DNA from: Metabacillus flavus
Lineage (GTDB): Bacteria > Bacillota > Bacilli > Bacillales > Bacillaceae
Assembly (NCBI RefSeq): GCF_018283675.1
Contig: NZ_JAGVRK010000001.1
Span: 1,302,001-1,366,000, forward strand
Length of the DNA: 64,000 bases
Direction: 5' to 3'
A program made the position numbers and the translations under genes. This document shows positions 52,633 through 61,402 of this stretch, in pieces (the first letter of the stretch is position 1; every line of letters begins with the position of its first letter). The notes beneath the pieces were generated by a model. That model did no database searches and was not told the DNA's origin. It worked only from the letters and a program-made list of their open reading frames with translations.

Positions 52633-52956
52633 ATGATAAAATCAATCATTTTATTTATATTAGCAGGTTTAGCGGAAATTGGAGGGGGCTATTTGATTTG
52701 GCTGTGGCTAAAAAACGGCCTCCCGATGTGGTACGGTATCATTGGCGGGGCAGTGCTGGTCGTATATGGCATATTGCCGGCCCTGCAGGATTTTCCTGAT
52801 TTCGGCAGAGTGTATGCAGCGTACGGAGGATTATTTATCGTCCTCGCTTTGCTATGGGGATGGGGCGTAGATGGAAAAGCTCCTGATTTCTATGACACAT
52901 TAGGAGCAGTTATCTGTCTAATGGGAGCGGGAATTATTCTATGGGCCCCCCGCTGA
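52633..52956 (+). CDS. YnfA family (UPF0060) small membrane protein
   Basis: 107 residues from ATG 52633, the usual length of the family; upstream frame to 52573 is rejected. Four helices, with the diagnostic AGLAEIGGGYLIWLWLKNG near the start and RVYAAYGGLFIVLALLWGWGVDG near the middle. YnfA proteins are distant relatives of small-multidrug-resistance pumps; transport activity has been proposed for some members. The SD is weak (AGAAAG). Confidence 0.87.
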   Translation: MIKSIILFILAGLAEIGGGYLIWLWLKNGLPMWYGIIGGAVLVVYGILPALQDFPDFGRVYAAYGGLFIVLALLWGWGVDGKAPDFYDTLGAVICLMGAGIILWAPR

Positions 52957-53002
52957 ATAATATAATAATAGAAGCAGCAGGGATATTCGTCGCCTCCAAC
53001 TG

Positions 53003-53022
53003 ATAGAGTCTGAATACTCTAT
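53003..53022 (+). promoter_or_regulatory. Leader hairpin before the Cys-rich gene
   Basis: ATAGAGT (53003-53009) pairs with ACTCTAT (53016-53022), six-base loop, ending nine bases before the SD AAAGGAGGGG. It could modulate mRNA stability or start access. Confidence 0.4.
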
Positions 53023-53042
53023 TAGGGAAAGGAGGGGATTTT

Positions 53043-53333
53043 ATGAGCTCTCGAAATGGATGCCATTCTTGCAGTAAGCCAAGACTATATTTGGATGAAT
53101 TGGCAGGTTCATCCTGTCATCGCAGCAGCAGAGAAGGAACGTCGGATCACGGCCGCAAACCCTGCGGAAACGGCCATAGCAGAAATGCAGAAGGGATGTC
53201 AGACCGCCGCAGGAACTGCGGATGCGGCCAGGTAAGCCCTGGAAGCTGCTCCCGTTATTGCTCGAATGTATGCCGGACACTCTTCCCTCTCAACTATACT
53301 CAATGCTTTAATGACTGTATTTCCTGCGAATAA
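53043..53333 (+). CDS. Cysteine-rich small protein, unknown
   Basis: 96 residues; ATG 53043 has an excellent SD, AAAGGAGGGG. Twelve Cys (7, 10, 25, 41, 59, 61, 69, 73, 77, 88, 92, 95), many Ser, Arg and Gly, no signal peptide and no hydrophobic core. The spacing CxxC, CxC, CxxxC, CxxxC, CxxC could bind zinc or form a disulfide network. Similar composition is found in spore-coat or metallothionein-like proteins, but no family is recognised. Terminator at 53373; own unit. Confidence 0.6.
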   Translation: MSSRNGCHSCSKPRLYLDELAGSSCHRSSREGTSDHGRKPCGNGHSRNAEGMSDRRRNCGCGQVSPGSCSRYCSNVCRTLFPLNYTQCFNDCISCE

Positions 53334-53372
53334 GAGTTTTTGAAAACATCCCAAAGTCTATCCATAATGATG

Positions 53373-53403
53373 CCGCAGAATAGTTTTCTGCGGTTTTTTT
53401 TAC
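53373..53403 (+). terminator. Intrinsic terminator after the Cys-rich gene
   Basis: CCGCAGAA (53373-53380) pairs with TTCTGCGG (53386-53393), then eight T residues. Confidence 0.92.
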
Positions 53404-53488
53404 TGAAATTCTGACCGTGAAATGTGCATATTGTTCTTTTAGCACCTATAATCGTATATAACTGCAATATAAAGGAGTCTTTATAAAG

Positions 53489-54298
53489 TTGAAAAAACAT
53501 ATTATGGTGATTATTTTACTTACTCATTTAATCTTGGCAGGATGTTCAGCGATGACGCAGCATTCCGATCAACCCGTTCAAACGCAGTCTTCATCTTACA
53601 ATGAAACAAAACAGGAAAAACATGAAGATGAAAAGGGCACTGTTCGAGAGGAAGAAAAGGGAAATACAATTCAAGCTACGGTTCTTTCTGTTACAGATGG
53701 CGATACTTTGAAAGCAGAACTTAAAAATGGGACAACGGAAAAAGTCCGTCTTATATTAGTTGATACACCGGAAAGCAGAGGGAAATACCAAGGAAACCCT
53801 CAGCCATTTGCCAAAGAGGCATCCGTCTTTACAAAGGAGCAATTGGAAGGAAAGGAAATAGAGCTTGAATTAGGAGTAGAGGAAAGAGACCGGTTTGGCC
53901 GTTTGCTCGCATACATATGGATTGACGGCGAAATGTACAACGAACGCCTCTTAAAAGAAGGGCTTGCAAGGGTAGCTGTATACCCGCCTAATACAAAATA
54001 TCTGGATCAATTTAAGGAAGTAGAAGCAAAGGCAAAAAAAGAAGAACGGAAAATATGGTCTCTTGAAAACTACGCCACTGATCGCGGATTTGAAGAGGAA
54101 GTGAATGATAAGGTGCCAGAGGAGCCATCCAAAGAAGAAAATCCTCAAGCAAATCAGCAATTCGACCCAAATGGTCCGGATAGGGATTGCGGTGATTTTG
54201 CAGGACATGAGGAAGCTCAGGCCTTTTTTGAAGCGGCAGGCCCGGGAGATCCGCATAGACTTGACCGGGATGGAGACGGATTGGCCTGTGACAAATAA
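53489..54298 (+). CDS. Thermonuclease-family lipoprotein with excalibur domain
   Basis: 269 residues from TTG 53489 after AAGGAG. Lipobox LILAGCS (Cys19), then a polar linker. Residues about 60-205 form a staphylococcal-nuclease (SNase) domain with VTDGDTLKAEL, VRLILVDTPES (Arg and metal Asp/Glu) and ERDRFGRLLAYIWIDG (second catalytic Arg). Residues 235-269 form an excalibur domain, DRDCGDFAGHEEAQAFFEA...DRDGDGLACDK, which binds calcium. It cuts DNA/RNA at the cell surface. Terminator follows. Confidence 0.92.
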   Translation: MKKHIMVIILLTHLILAGCSAMTQHSDQPVQTQSSSYNETKQEKHEDEKGTVREEEKGNTIQATVLSVTDGDTLKAELKNGTTEKVRLILVDTPESRGKYQGNPQPFAKEASVFTKEQLEGKEIELELGVEERDRFGRLLAYIWIDGEMYNERLLKEGLARVAVYPPNTKYLDQFKEVEAKAKKEERKIWSLENYATDRGFEEEVNDKVPEEPSKEENPQANQQFDPNGPDRDCGDFAGHEEAQAFFEAAGPGDPHRLDRDGDGLACDK

Positions 54299-54302
54299 CG
54301 AG

Positions 54303-54337
54303 AAAGAGAAGGCATCGGCCAGCCTTCTCTTTTTGTG
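54303..54337 (+). terminator. Intrinsic terminator after the nuclease gene
   Basis: AAAGAGAAGGC (54303-54313) pairs with GCCTTCTCTTT (54322-54332), then TT and G. Confidence 0.88.
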
Positions 54338-54758
54338 CTTCTTTAATAATAGAATTTGATCGTGCTGTAGCATTAATAGTTGATAAGGTATCGAATGAGA
54401 ATCAGGGGAATAGACGGGTTTCGCTTAATGATTAGGAAAAAATTCAAGAGCTTTCAACGGGAGTGGTTATTACCAGCAGAGGGTTTCTGAACCTTAGAGT
54501 ACCGATGAAACCTTTGGTGTTAGTGGAGATGATATCAGCTATTGCTCCAGCCTTTGGAGAAATCTAATTCATTGCTGCCATTCATTTTGATTTCCAGGGA
54601 AGGAGCTTCCAATTTCAGCGGTATTGCGGCGGGTGGAACAAAAAGGCTTTCTGATTGCCCGCACTTGCATTTAAGAAGGGAGCTTAAAAACTGGATGTCC
54701 ACTCTTTTTGCATAAATTACCATTAAATAGCGGATGATGATTCAGAGGTGATGACATT
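54338..54758. other. Gap with weak ORFs on both strands
   Basis: On the plus strand a frame from about 54345 to TAA near 54567 reads protein-like (EFDRAVALIVDKVSNE..., then KPLVLVEMISAIAPAFGEI), broken once by TAG near 54434. On the minus strand a 62-codon frame (54723-54535) has no SD. Neither is called. It may be a relic. The SD GAGGTGA precedes the next gene. Confidence 0.3.
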
Positions 54759-55418
54759 ATGGACAAGGCTTTTCATATTTTTTCTGAATCACACATTTTG
54801 GCGCTATTCGTGACTTTTATTGCCATGCCACTTGTTTTTATTCTCCGTACTCGTTTTACCGCAGCCCGGTATGTTATTGGATTTGTACTATTGTCGTCTG
54901 AAGTGCTTGAACAGCTATGGAAGCTATCGGCAGGGAGATGGTCTCTCTCAGCGGATCTCCCGCTTCATTTGAGTGATCTTGCTGTTCTCATTGCAATCAT
55001 TATGACTTTTACGAATAACCGTGCACTTTTTCAATTTCTCTGGTATGCAGGAATTGCAAGTTCATTTCAAGCAATCATTAGCCCGGATCTTGGTCCCTGC
55101 ACATTTCCGCATCCCATCTTTTTTACGTTTTTTGTATCCCATGCCGGAGTTATCATGGCATGCCTTCTTTTTGCTGCAAAGGGCTTCAGGCCATCCCTGC
55201 GATCTCTCTGGATCACAGCTTTGCTGGTCAATCTGTATGCAGCGGCTGTGTATTGGGTCAATCATCTTCTAAACTCAAACTACTTATACATAATGAAAAA
55301 ACCAGAAGGGGGATCCCTTCTGGAAGTACTTGGCCCCTGGCCATGGTATTTGCTTTCTATGGAAGGAGTTATGCTGGTCAGTTTTTTTCTTTTATATCTG
55401 CCTTTCCGCAGTGATTGA
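54759..55418 (+). CDS. TIGR02206-family (YwaF-type) integral membrane protein
   Basis: 219 residues, six to seven predicted helices. Family marks: FHIFSESHILALFVTF at the start, SADLPLHLSDLAVLIAII near residue 70 and a GPCTFPHPIFFTFFVSHAG segment near 120, with conserved His residues inside the membrane. Function unknown. Starts at ATG 54759 after GAGGTGA. It converges on the oxidoreductase gene with only four bases between stops and no separate terminator. Confidence 0.85.
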   Translation: MDKAFHIFSESHILALFVTFIAMPLVFILRTRFTAARYVIGFVLLSSEVLEQLWKLSAGRWSLSADLPLHLSDLAVLIAIIMTFTNNRALFQFLWYAGIASSFQAIISPDLGPCTFPHPIFFTFFVSHAGVIMACLLFAAKGFRPSLRSLWITALLVNLYAAAVYWVNHLLNSNYLYIMKKPEGGSLLEVLGPWPWYLLSMEGVMLVSFFLLYLPFRSD

Positions 55419-55422
55419 AACC

Positions 55423-56955
55423 TTAATCAAGCTTGGTAAGCGGTTTTACAGCAGGACCTTCGAGAATCTCTCCATCTGTGTTGAATCTTGAACCATGACA
55501 TGGACAGTCCCAGGACCTGTCTCCATTGTTCCACTCCAAATCGCATCCCATATGTGTGCATACAGGTTTCACCAGTGTAATGTTCCCGGCTGGATCCTTA
55601 TAAGCACCTGCTTTCTGGCCGTTTACTTTTACTTTGGCTCCTTCATCAAGTCCTATGTCATCCAGCCCTTCATAAGATCTTTTCAGCTTACCTTTTACAA
55701 ATTCCTTCGCTGTATCCGTATTCTGTTTAATAAACTGAACAGCAGCGGTTTTATTTCCCGGCCTCTGAGGAGAATAGAGCTCTTCATAAGGGTTCTTTTT
55801 ACCAAGAATTGCATCGGAAACAACCTGGGCAGCAGCAGTGCCGTTCGTCATTCCCCATAGGCCATATCCGGTGGTTATAAATATATTGGGATGCTGTTTC
55901 GTTATAGGACCTGCATATGGAACGCCGTCTAATGTTTTTAAATCCTGTGAAGACCATCGGTAGCGGATTTTAGTCATATCTAATTGCTCCCGGCCAAATT
56001 CTTCCAGAGCTTCATAGCATTTCTCCGTTTCCTGCATTTGTCCTGTTTTATGATCTTCCCCGCCAATCAGCACAACTTGCTCTCCATCTTCTTCTGCTGA
56101 TCGGAGTGATCGGACAGGTTCATCCGCACTTATATACATACCTTCAGGGAACGGGCGGGAGGTTTTTGCCGCCAGGATATAAGAACGCTCCGGCTCCAGT
56201 TTGGCAAATTGAAGTCCCGTAAAATCCGGAAATGGATAGTGGGATGATATGAGAACGTGCCGGCTGGTCAATTTATGTCCTTCTGCTGTTGTAATAGCGG
56301 GATTTTCGGACTTATCTATTTCGACAGCCCTGGTATGCTCGAAAACAAATCCTCCTGAGCTGACGAATTCCTTCAGCAGATCAGACAGGTATTCCACAGG
56401 ATGAAATTGGGCCTGGTTTTTTATTCGAACTGCGGATTTGACTGGGAATGGAAGAGGGGTGCTTTCCATAAATTCAGCTGGAATACCAAGTTTTTTATAG
56501 GCTTCATATTCAGCCCTTACTTTTTTATCTCCGCTGGAGGAAGAGGCATACAAAAAAGCATCCTGTGTTTTCAGCTGACAGGAGATTCCTAAGCTTTGTA
56601 CCGTTTCTTCAATAAATGATCTAGCTGCTTCATTCGCTTTATAGTATTCTTGCGCTTTTTCTTCGCCAATTCCCTTAATAAGAGATTCATAAATAAGCCC
56701 ATGCTGTGATGTGATTTTAGCGGTAGTATGGCCGGTCGTTCCGCCGAGAGCTTTCCTTGCATCAATCAGAGCTGTATGTACTCCAGCTTTCTGCAGTAAA
56801 TAGGCTGCAGTTATTCCTGTAATTCCGGCTCCGACAATTACGGCATCAACCTTCAGGGATTCTTCGAGGGGCGGAAAAGACAGCTCATTTTCAATAGGTC
56901 TCCATAAGGAAGAAGGATAGAGGGGCAGTTCCGTTTGCAAATGCTGATTTGGCAT
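55423..56955 (-). CDS. FAD-dependent oxidoreductase fused to a Rieske [2Fe-2S] domain (YhfW-type)
   Basis: 510 residues from ATG 56955, with GGAGGTAAAG upstream. Residues 36-80 hold the FAD dinucleotide fold VDAVIVGAGITGITAAYLL, and the DAO-type fold runs to about 400 (TTGYGLWGMTNGTAAAQ). The C-terminal 90 residues are a Rieske domain with CTHMGC (first Cys-His pair) and CPCHGS (second). Electrons could pass from a substrate amine or sugar acid through FAD to the cluster. The B. subtilis relative is YhfW. Substrate not known. Cytoplasmic. Confidence 0.9.
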   Translation of the reverse strand: MPNQHLQTELPLYPSSLWRPIENELSFPPLEESLKVDAVIVGAGITGITAAYLLQKAGVHTALIDARKALGGTTGHTTAKITSQHGLIYESLIKGIGEEKAQEYYKANEAARSFIEETVQSLGISCQLKTQDAFLYASSSSGDKKVRAEYEAYKKLGIPAEFMESTPLPFPVKSAVRIKNQAQFHPVEYLSDLLKEFVSSGGFVFEHTRAVEIDKSENPAITTAEGHKLTSRHVLISSHYPFPDFTGLQFAKLEPERSYILAAKTSRPFPEGMYISADEPVRSLRSAEEDGEQVVLIGGEDHKTGQMQETEKCYEALEEFGREQLDMTKIRYRWSSQDLKTLDGVPYAGPITKQHPNIFITTGYGLWGMTNGTAAAQVVSDAILGKKNPYEELYSPQRPGNKTAAVQFIKQNTDTAKEFVKGKLKRSYEGLDDIGLDEGAKVKVNGQKAGAYKDPAGNITLVKPVCTHMGCDLEWNNGDRSWDCPCHGSRFNTDGEILEGPAVKPLTKLD

Positions 56956-57105
56956 GCTTTACCTCCATATAAGTGTTTTACTGTTCTTTACCCTCAATTC
57001 TTTATCTGAATCTTCTTAAGGAGGGATGAATGTTTCGATAGGAGGGAAAAGATAGGAGACATGTTCTTGCTTAAAGAAGGATATGTATGAAGTAAAAGGA
57101 AAGGG

Positions 57106-57867
57106 ATGATAAGAATGAGGACCTTTAAAACTTTCGCAGTAATTAATGTACTGGCTTACATCGTTATGGTGGGAATAAATTTTTTAGCAAATGCAGTTCC
57201 GATTAACGGCCAAACAACTGGAGAGGTTTCAGCAGGAGTGCCGGTTCTTTTTGAGCCGGCAAATTATGCGTTTTCCATTTGGGGACTTATATATCTCCTA
57301 TTAGCTGTATGGGTTATCAGAGCATTTTTTGTAACAGCGGCAGAGAAATTGGTTTACACCGCAATAGGGTATCTCTTTGCTGTGAATGCACTGCTTAATG
57401 CATTATGGATCGTTCTCTTTCATTATGAACTATTCAATTTGACTATCCTTGTGATGTTCGGAATTCTTTACACTTTAATTAGAATCTATTCCATTATTGA
57501 AAAATCCGGACAGACGTCTCTATTGCTGAGAGTACCGATTTCTATTTACATGGGGTGGATTTCAGTTGCAGCGATCGTCAATGTATTTATCTTTTTTAAA
57601 TCTAATGAAATCAGTTCTTTTTTAGGTTTGGGAGAATTGGGTTGGACAATGATTATGCTTATCGTTACTGCTTTGCTTGGAGCTTATATGATTCTTGTGA
57701 AAAATGATCTGGCGTATGGACTGGTGTTGATTTGGGCGGTCATTGCTATTGCTGTTAATCAGATGACTGCTGCGCCGGCAGTCGCAAAAACTGCGATGGT
57801 AGTTTGGATTTTCTTGGCCATATTGACAATTTTAAAAGGGAGCATGCTTTTGCTGAGGAAAAAATAA
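57106..57867 (+). CDS. TspO/MBR-related membrane protein
   Basis: About 253 residues from ATG 57106 (ATG 57115, MRTFKTFAV, is as well placed behind AAGGG). Seven to eight hydrophobic helices. LFEPANYAFSIWGLIYLLLAVWVIR near residue 48 and a VNALLNALWIVLFHYELFN segment near residue 95 resemble the Trp-rich TspO/MBR sensor family, but the protein is longer than the five-helix core. A regulatory or transport role is possible; none is shown. Alone between divergent and convergent neighbours. Confidence 0.7.
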   Translation: MIRMRTFKTFAVINVLAYIVMVGINFLANAVPINGQTTGEVSAGVPVLFEPANYAFSIWGLIYLLLAVWVIRAFFVTAAEKLVYTAIGYLFAVNALLNALWIVLFHYELFNLTILVMFGILYTLIRIYSIIEKSGQTSLLLRVPISIYMGWISVAAIVNVFIFFKSNEISSFLGLGELGWTMIMLIVTALLGAYMILVKNDLAYGLVLIWAVIAIAVNQMTAAPAVAKTAMVVWIFLAILTILKGSMLLLRKK

Positions 57868-57998
57868 TGTTTCCGCCTTCTCAGAGCAAAGCGCCTGAGG
57901 GTTTTTGCGGCTCCAAATAGCATATCAGGTTTTAATTATAGAAACTCTTCAAAACGCAGCCTTAAAAATAACGGGACTGAAGCAGCTTTCAAAGTTAC

Positions 57999-58056
57999 TT
58001 CCTCTGTTTAAATTAGTTTGGTTTGGGCTGATTTCCGCTCCAATCAGCCTAACCAT
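57999..58056. repeat. Dispersed repeat, copy E (collapsed remnant)
   Basis: Reads TTCCTCTGTTTAAATTAGTT, then GGGCTGATTTCCGCTCCAATCAGCC and TAACC. As in copy D, the left end is joined to the right end at TTCCGCT, the short sequence found near both ends of complete copies. GGCTGATT/AATCAGCC still forms an inverted pair. Confidence 0.65.
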
Positions 58057-58075
58057 AATACCTATTTAAAAACAC

Positions 58076-58114
58076 AACCCCCGGAATGACACTTTATAGC
58101 GTCCCGGGGGTTTC
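58076..58114. terminator. Bidirectional terminator before the aldehyde dehydrogenase gene end
   Basis: AACCCCCGGAATGAC (58076-58090) pairs with GTCCCGGGGGTTT (58101-58113) with a bulge. The stem shares CGGAATG and CCCGGGGGTTTCA with the terminator at 17714. Confidence 0.75.
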
Positions 58115-58171
58115 AAACTAAATACTTATAAACACATTTCCTTTAAGCAGGAGTTTTTTTAAGCCCCGTAC

Positions 58172-59623
58172 TTATTTCAAATCTGTTTTATATTGCATGT
58201 ACACAACCTGCGTAACCAGATAATCCTCTAAACCATGTTTGCCGTCCGCACCGCCAAGTCCCGACTGGCGCATACCCGCATGGTAGCCCTGAATGGCTTC
58301 GAAGTTTTCGCGGTTGACGAATGTCTCACCAAAACGAAGCTGATTCGATACATACATGGCTTCATTGTAATCATTCGTATAAACAGAGGAAGAAAGACCG
58401 TATATGGAGTCGTTCGCCTTCCGAATTGCATCATCCAAATCCGAGAAGGTGGCAACCGGTAATACAGGGCCAAACGTTTCTTCCTTCATAATATCCATAT
58501 CATCTGTTACGTTAGTTAGGACCGTCGGACGTAAATAGAATCCGCCGGTTAATCCTTCTGGACGGTTGCCGCCTGCTGCTACTTTGGCACCAGCTTGGAT
58601 TGCTTTCTCCAGAGCTTCTTCGACAGTTTTCAAACGATCTTCACTGACGAGCGGACCCATTTGGGCATCTCGGTCTTTTACTGCGTCGCCGACCTTCACT
58701 TTGTTGAAGGCTGCGGCTAATTTTTGAGTGAATTCCTCAGCTACTGATTCGTGGACATAAACTCTTTCGGCATTCGTACAAGCCTGGCCCGCGTTTGTGA
58801 TGCGGGACGCAGTAATGTTTTCAACCGCAAGATCAAGGTCCGCATGCTTTGTGACGATAGCGGGTGCTTTTCCGCCAAGCTCAAGGTTGACCTTCGTAAT
58901 GTTCTGAGCAGCGGCTTCCATAACTTTCGTTCCAGCACCTGTACTGCCGGTCATCGTAATCATGCCAACCTTCGGACTGCTTGCCAATGCATTTCCAATA
59001 GTGGATCCTGTTCCGGTAATCATGTTGAAAACACCTTTAGGAAGATCTAATTTATCGATGATCTTTGTAAGTTCAGCAGCTGTATTCGGTGTTTGCTGAC
59101 TTGGCTTCAAAACGATTGAACAGCCTGCAATTAATGCAGTCGCAACTTTTCTGGCAAAAATAAAAACAGGAAAATTCCAAGGTACAATACCGCCGACAAC
59201 ACCTATCGGACGTTTGTGAAGAAAAATGTTTTCGTTAGGCCTGTCACTCTGAATAACTTCTCCTTCTATTCTTCTGGCCCATTCGGACATGTATCGGAAG
59301 TAGTCAATGGCAAGATCTACTTCAGCTGAAGACTGTTCGTAAGGTTTCCCTTGCTCCTCGGATAATAAGGTAATCATTTTCTCCCGGATCTTTTCAATCT
59401 CATCCCCGATTTGACGGACGATCTTCCCTCTTTTAAACGAAGGAACCTGCTCCCATTCCTTTTGGGCTGCATAAGCCGCTTCAATTGCTTTTTCCGCATC
59501 TTCCTTCGTCCCGTCAGGAATTCTTGAGATGACTTCTCCATTTGAAGGGTTGACAATATCAATCCAATCGCCTGAAGTTGAATCTGTGTACTCTCCATTT
59601 ATATATAACTTGTGCTCTTGCAT
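58172..59623 (-). CDS. NAD-dependent aldehyde dehydrogenase (lactaldehyde/glycolaldehyde type)
   Basis: 483 residues from ATG 59623, with AGGAGG upstream. Catalytic Glu in LELGGKAP (about 248) and Cys in NAGQACTNAERVYV (about 282); cofactor loop GSTGAGTKVMEAAA and PWNFP near residue 150. The closest named group I recognise is AldA, which oxidises lactaldehyde and glycolaldehyde to the acids; succinate-semialdehyde-like activity cannot be excluded. Cytoplasmic tetramer by family. Single gene. Confidence 0.87.
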   Translation of the reverse strand: MQEHKLYINGEYTDSTSGDWIDIVNPSNGEVISRIPDGTKEDAEKAIEAAYAAQKEWEQVPSFKRGKIVRQIGDEIEKIREKMITLLSEEQGKPYEQSSAEVDLAIDYFRYMSEWARRIEGEVIQSDRPNENIFLHKRPIGVVGGIVPWNFPVFIFARKVATALIAGCSIVLKPSQQTPNTAAELTKIIDKLDLPKGVFNMITGTGSTIGNALASSPKVGMITMTGSTGAGTKVMEAAAQNITKVNLELGGKAPAIVTKHADLDLAVENITASRITNAGQACTNAERVYVHESVAEEFTQKLAAAFNKVKVGDAVKDRDAQMGPLVSEDRLKTVEEALEKAIQAGAKVAAGGNRPEGLTGGFYLRPTVLTNVTDDMDIMKEETFGPVLPVATFSDLDDAIRKANDSIYGLSSSVYTNDYNEAMYVSNQLRFGETFVNRENFEAIQGYHAGMRQSGLGGADGKHGLEDYLVTQVVYMQYKTDLK

Positions 59624-59880
59624 GAATATGGCCTCCTCTTTCTTTTTTATGACTAGTTAATAAGTTCCACAATCCCCTGCCGCTAAAACATCCAAAGTTT
59701 ATGGGAAAAACAGGAAGTAGGGAGGGTGGATTATTTTAATAACAAGACTAAAAGATTATAAGGATACAGACTTATTCCTTATTTTTATAAAAAATTGAAA
59801 AAAATGGTTTTTAATAGGTTGATAGAAGGGTATAGTAACTATGACTTTAACTTACATATTCGGTATGGAGGAATGGGAAG
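59624..59880. other. Divergent intergenic region
   Basis: No gene seen. AT-rich, it must hold promoters for the aldehyde dehydrogenase gene (-) and the exported protein gene (+). Confidence 0.4.
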
Positions 59881-60810
59881 ATGAAAAGGAAGAAGATAGC
59901 GGGATTGGGATTGGGTTTTATGCTGGCACTTGGAGTTCTGCCGGCCCATGAAGTTCAGGCTTCTACAAGCAGCACAGCGGTACAGCAGGGTGAAAAGCTT
60001 GCCTATCAGCTGCGCGGTTTCAACAGATTAATTGATTCTGGAGACACATATGATGTAAACCAAGCCTATGACAGCTTTTCCAGACAGATTCAAACTGCGG
60101 AAAAAGCGATAGGAAAGGTTTCAGGGTCTTCTAAAAGAAGAGCACTTTCTTCTAAGTATGTAGCGCCAGCAAAGGTTGCAAGGGAGAGAGTGATTTACGA
60201 AGTTTCGCAATACCGGTTAATGAAAGTCATCGGAAAAGATGCCCTCGCCAACCGGGTAACTTATGTTGATAGCAATTTGAAAAAGCTCGATCGCTTGAAG
60301 AAGCGGGCTGTTGAAATTAAGAAGGCAGGCAAGTATAAAGCGCTTCCAGCAAAAATGTCGGGCTACCTTGCTGAGACGGAGAAGCTTCAAAGAACGAACC
60401 GCTTTGCTGTTCCTGATCTCCAGCTCAACCATACGCTGTCCAGTGACGAGTTTGATTCCTTTTTATTACTCAACCAGGATCGATATGCGAATGGTAAATC
60501 TCTCATGACCTTGAGCGAAAGATTAAGCTACATTTCGGAAATCAAATCAAAGGATATGCATTCTACCGGCTCATTCAGCATCTATTCAACTAAGTACGGC
60601 AATGCGCAGGAAATGATTGTAAAATTAGGATTTCAGCAGCACTCAGAATCAGGCATTCTGATTTACAAATATGCAAATACTCCTAAAGCGCAACGTGATT
60701 TATGGAGAAAAAACAGCAGTCAGAAAGACGTGCTTCTCCATGATACAATTGATTATGCAGGGGTCGGCCGCTACAACGATTACACCACTCACCTTTTCGT
60801 AAATATGTAA
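59881..60810 (+). CDS. Exported protein with helical N-terminal region and CAP-like C-terminal domain
   Basis: 309 residues; signal peptide 1-27 (cut after VQA). Residues 30-180 are helical and basic, with KKLDRLKKRAVEIKKAGKYKALP, like SbsC-type wall-associated helices. Residues about 190-309 resemble a degenerate CAP/SCP domain: LLLNQDRYANGKSLMTLSERLSYISEIKSKDMHSTGSF and a final DYAGVGRYNDYTTHLFVNM. The match to CAP is partial (the usual second His is replaced). Function unknown. SD GGAGGAATGGG. Confidence 0.65.
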   Translation: MKRKKIAGLGLGFMLALGVLPAHEVQASTSSTAVQQGEKLAYQLRGFNRLIDSGDTYDVNQAYDSFSRQIQTAEKAIGKVSGSSKRRALSSKYVAPAKVARERVIYEVSQYRLMKVIGKDALANRVTYVDSNLKKLDRLKKRAVEIKKAGKYKALPAKMSGYLAETEKLQRTNRFAVPDLQLNHTLSSDEFDSFLLLNQDRYANGKSLMTLSERLSYISEIKSKDMHSTGSFSIYSTKYGNAQEMIVKLGFQQHSESGILIYKYANTPKAQRDLWRKNSSQKDVLLHDTIDYAGVGRYNDYTTHLFVNM

Positions 60811-60814
60811 TGGA

Positions 60815-60850
60815 AAAGCAGCCTGCCAATTGCGGGGCTGCTTTAATACT
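60815..60850 (+). terminator. Intrinsic terminator after the exported protein gene
   Basis: AAAGCAGCC (60815-60823) pairs with GGCTGCTTT (60836-60844). It overlaps the stop codon of the convergent gene. Confidence 0.75.
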
Positions 60851-61172
60851 TGTTTTTTAACTCGAAAAGAGTCTGAGATAGCCATACTTGTTTCAAATCA
60901 TTCGAAAAGACGAACTCCTTTGAAAGGAGAAGCTGCAGATCCAAATGGATTTTTCTCAGCTCCATTTTTGTCTTTAACAGTTGCAAATCTTCAAGTTTTA
61001 ACCGGCTAAATGACTGGAGCAGAGACCGGAGCATCTGTAGCTGACTAAGAAGTATTATGAGATAATCTATATATAATGCCGTCAGCTTTTTCCTTTGAAT
61101 GGTTAAAACAACTGCTTCAGCTACAGAGAACAGGCCTTCGATGATCATGCCGAGGGAGTTTTTTTCTTTCAT
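60843..61172 (-). CDS. Hypothetical protein, helical
   Basis: 109 residues from ATG 61172, with CGGAGTG about eight bases upstream. Leu-rich and helical throughout (LYIDYLIILLSQLQMLRSLLQSFSRLKLEDLQLLKTKMELRKIHL), with one segment near residue 30-48 hydrophobic enough for a membrane contact. No family recognised; the Leu heptads could form a coiled coil. Single gene, end overlapping the convergent terminator. Confidence 0.55.
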   Translation of the reverse strand: MKEKNSLGMIIEGLFSVAEAVVLTIQRKKLTALYIDYLIILLSQLQMLRSLLQSFSRLKLEDLQLLKTKMELRKIHLDLQLLLSKEFVFSNDLKQVWLSQTLFELKNKY

Positions 61173-61402
61173 ATATTCACACTCCGTTAAGCTTGTTTAT
61201 CTAGATTTATATGGTGAATGAATGAAAAAAGAAGAACAATCATCTGAAAAATTTGGATTTGTTCATTTTTTTAAAGGGTAAGCAGTATGTAAGGCATCAG
61301 GCTAGGACTAATATAATGAATAAGTGATACATATTATATGTGGACTGAAACTTTAATCATTTAAAAACGTATGTATTAAGACTAATAAAGGAGTGATCCG
61401 AT

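Noticed and set aside
54338-54570. Plus-strand protein-like frame with one TAG
   Set aside because: No SD, no recognisable family; kept only as a possible relic in the gap description.
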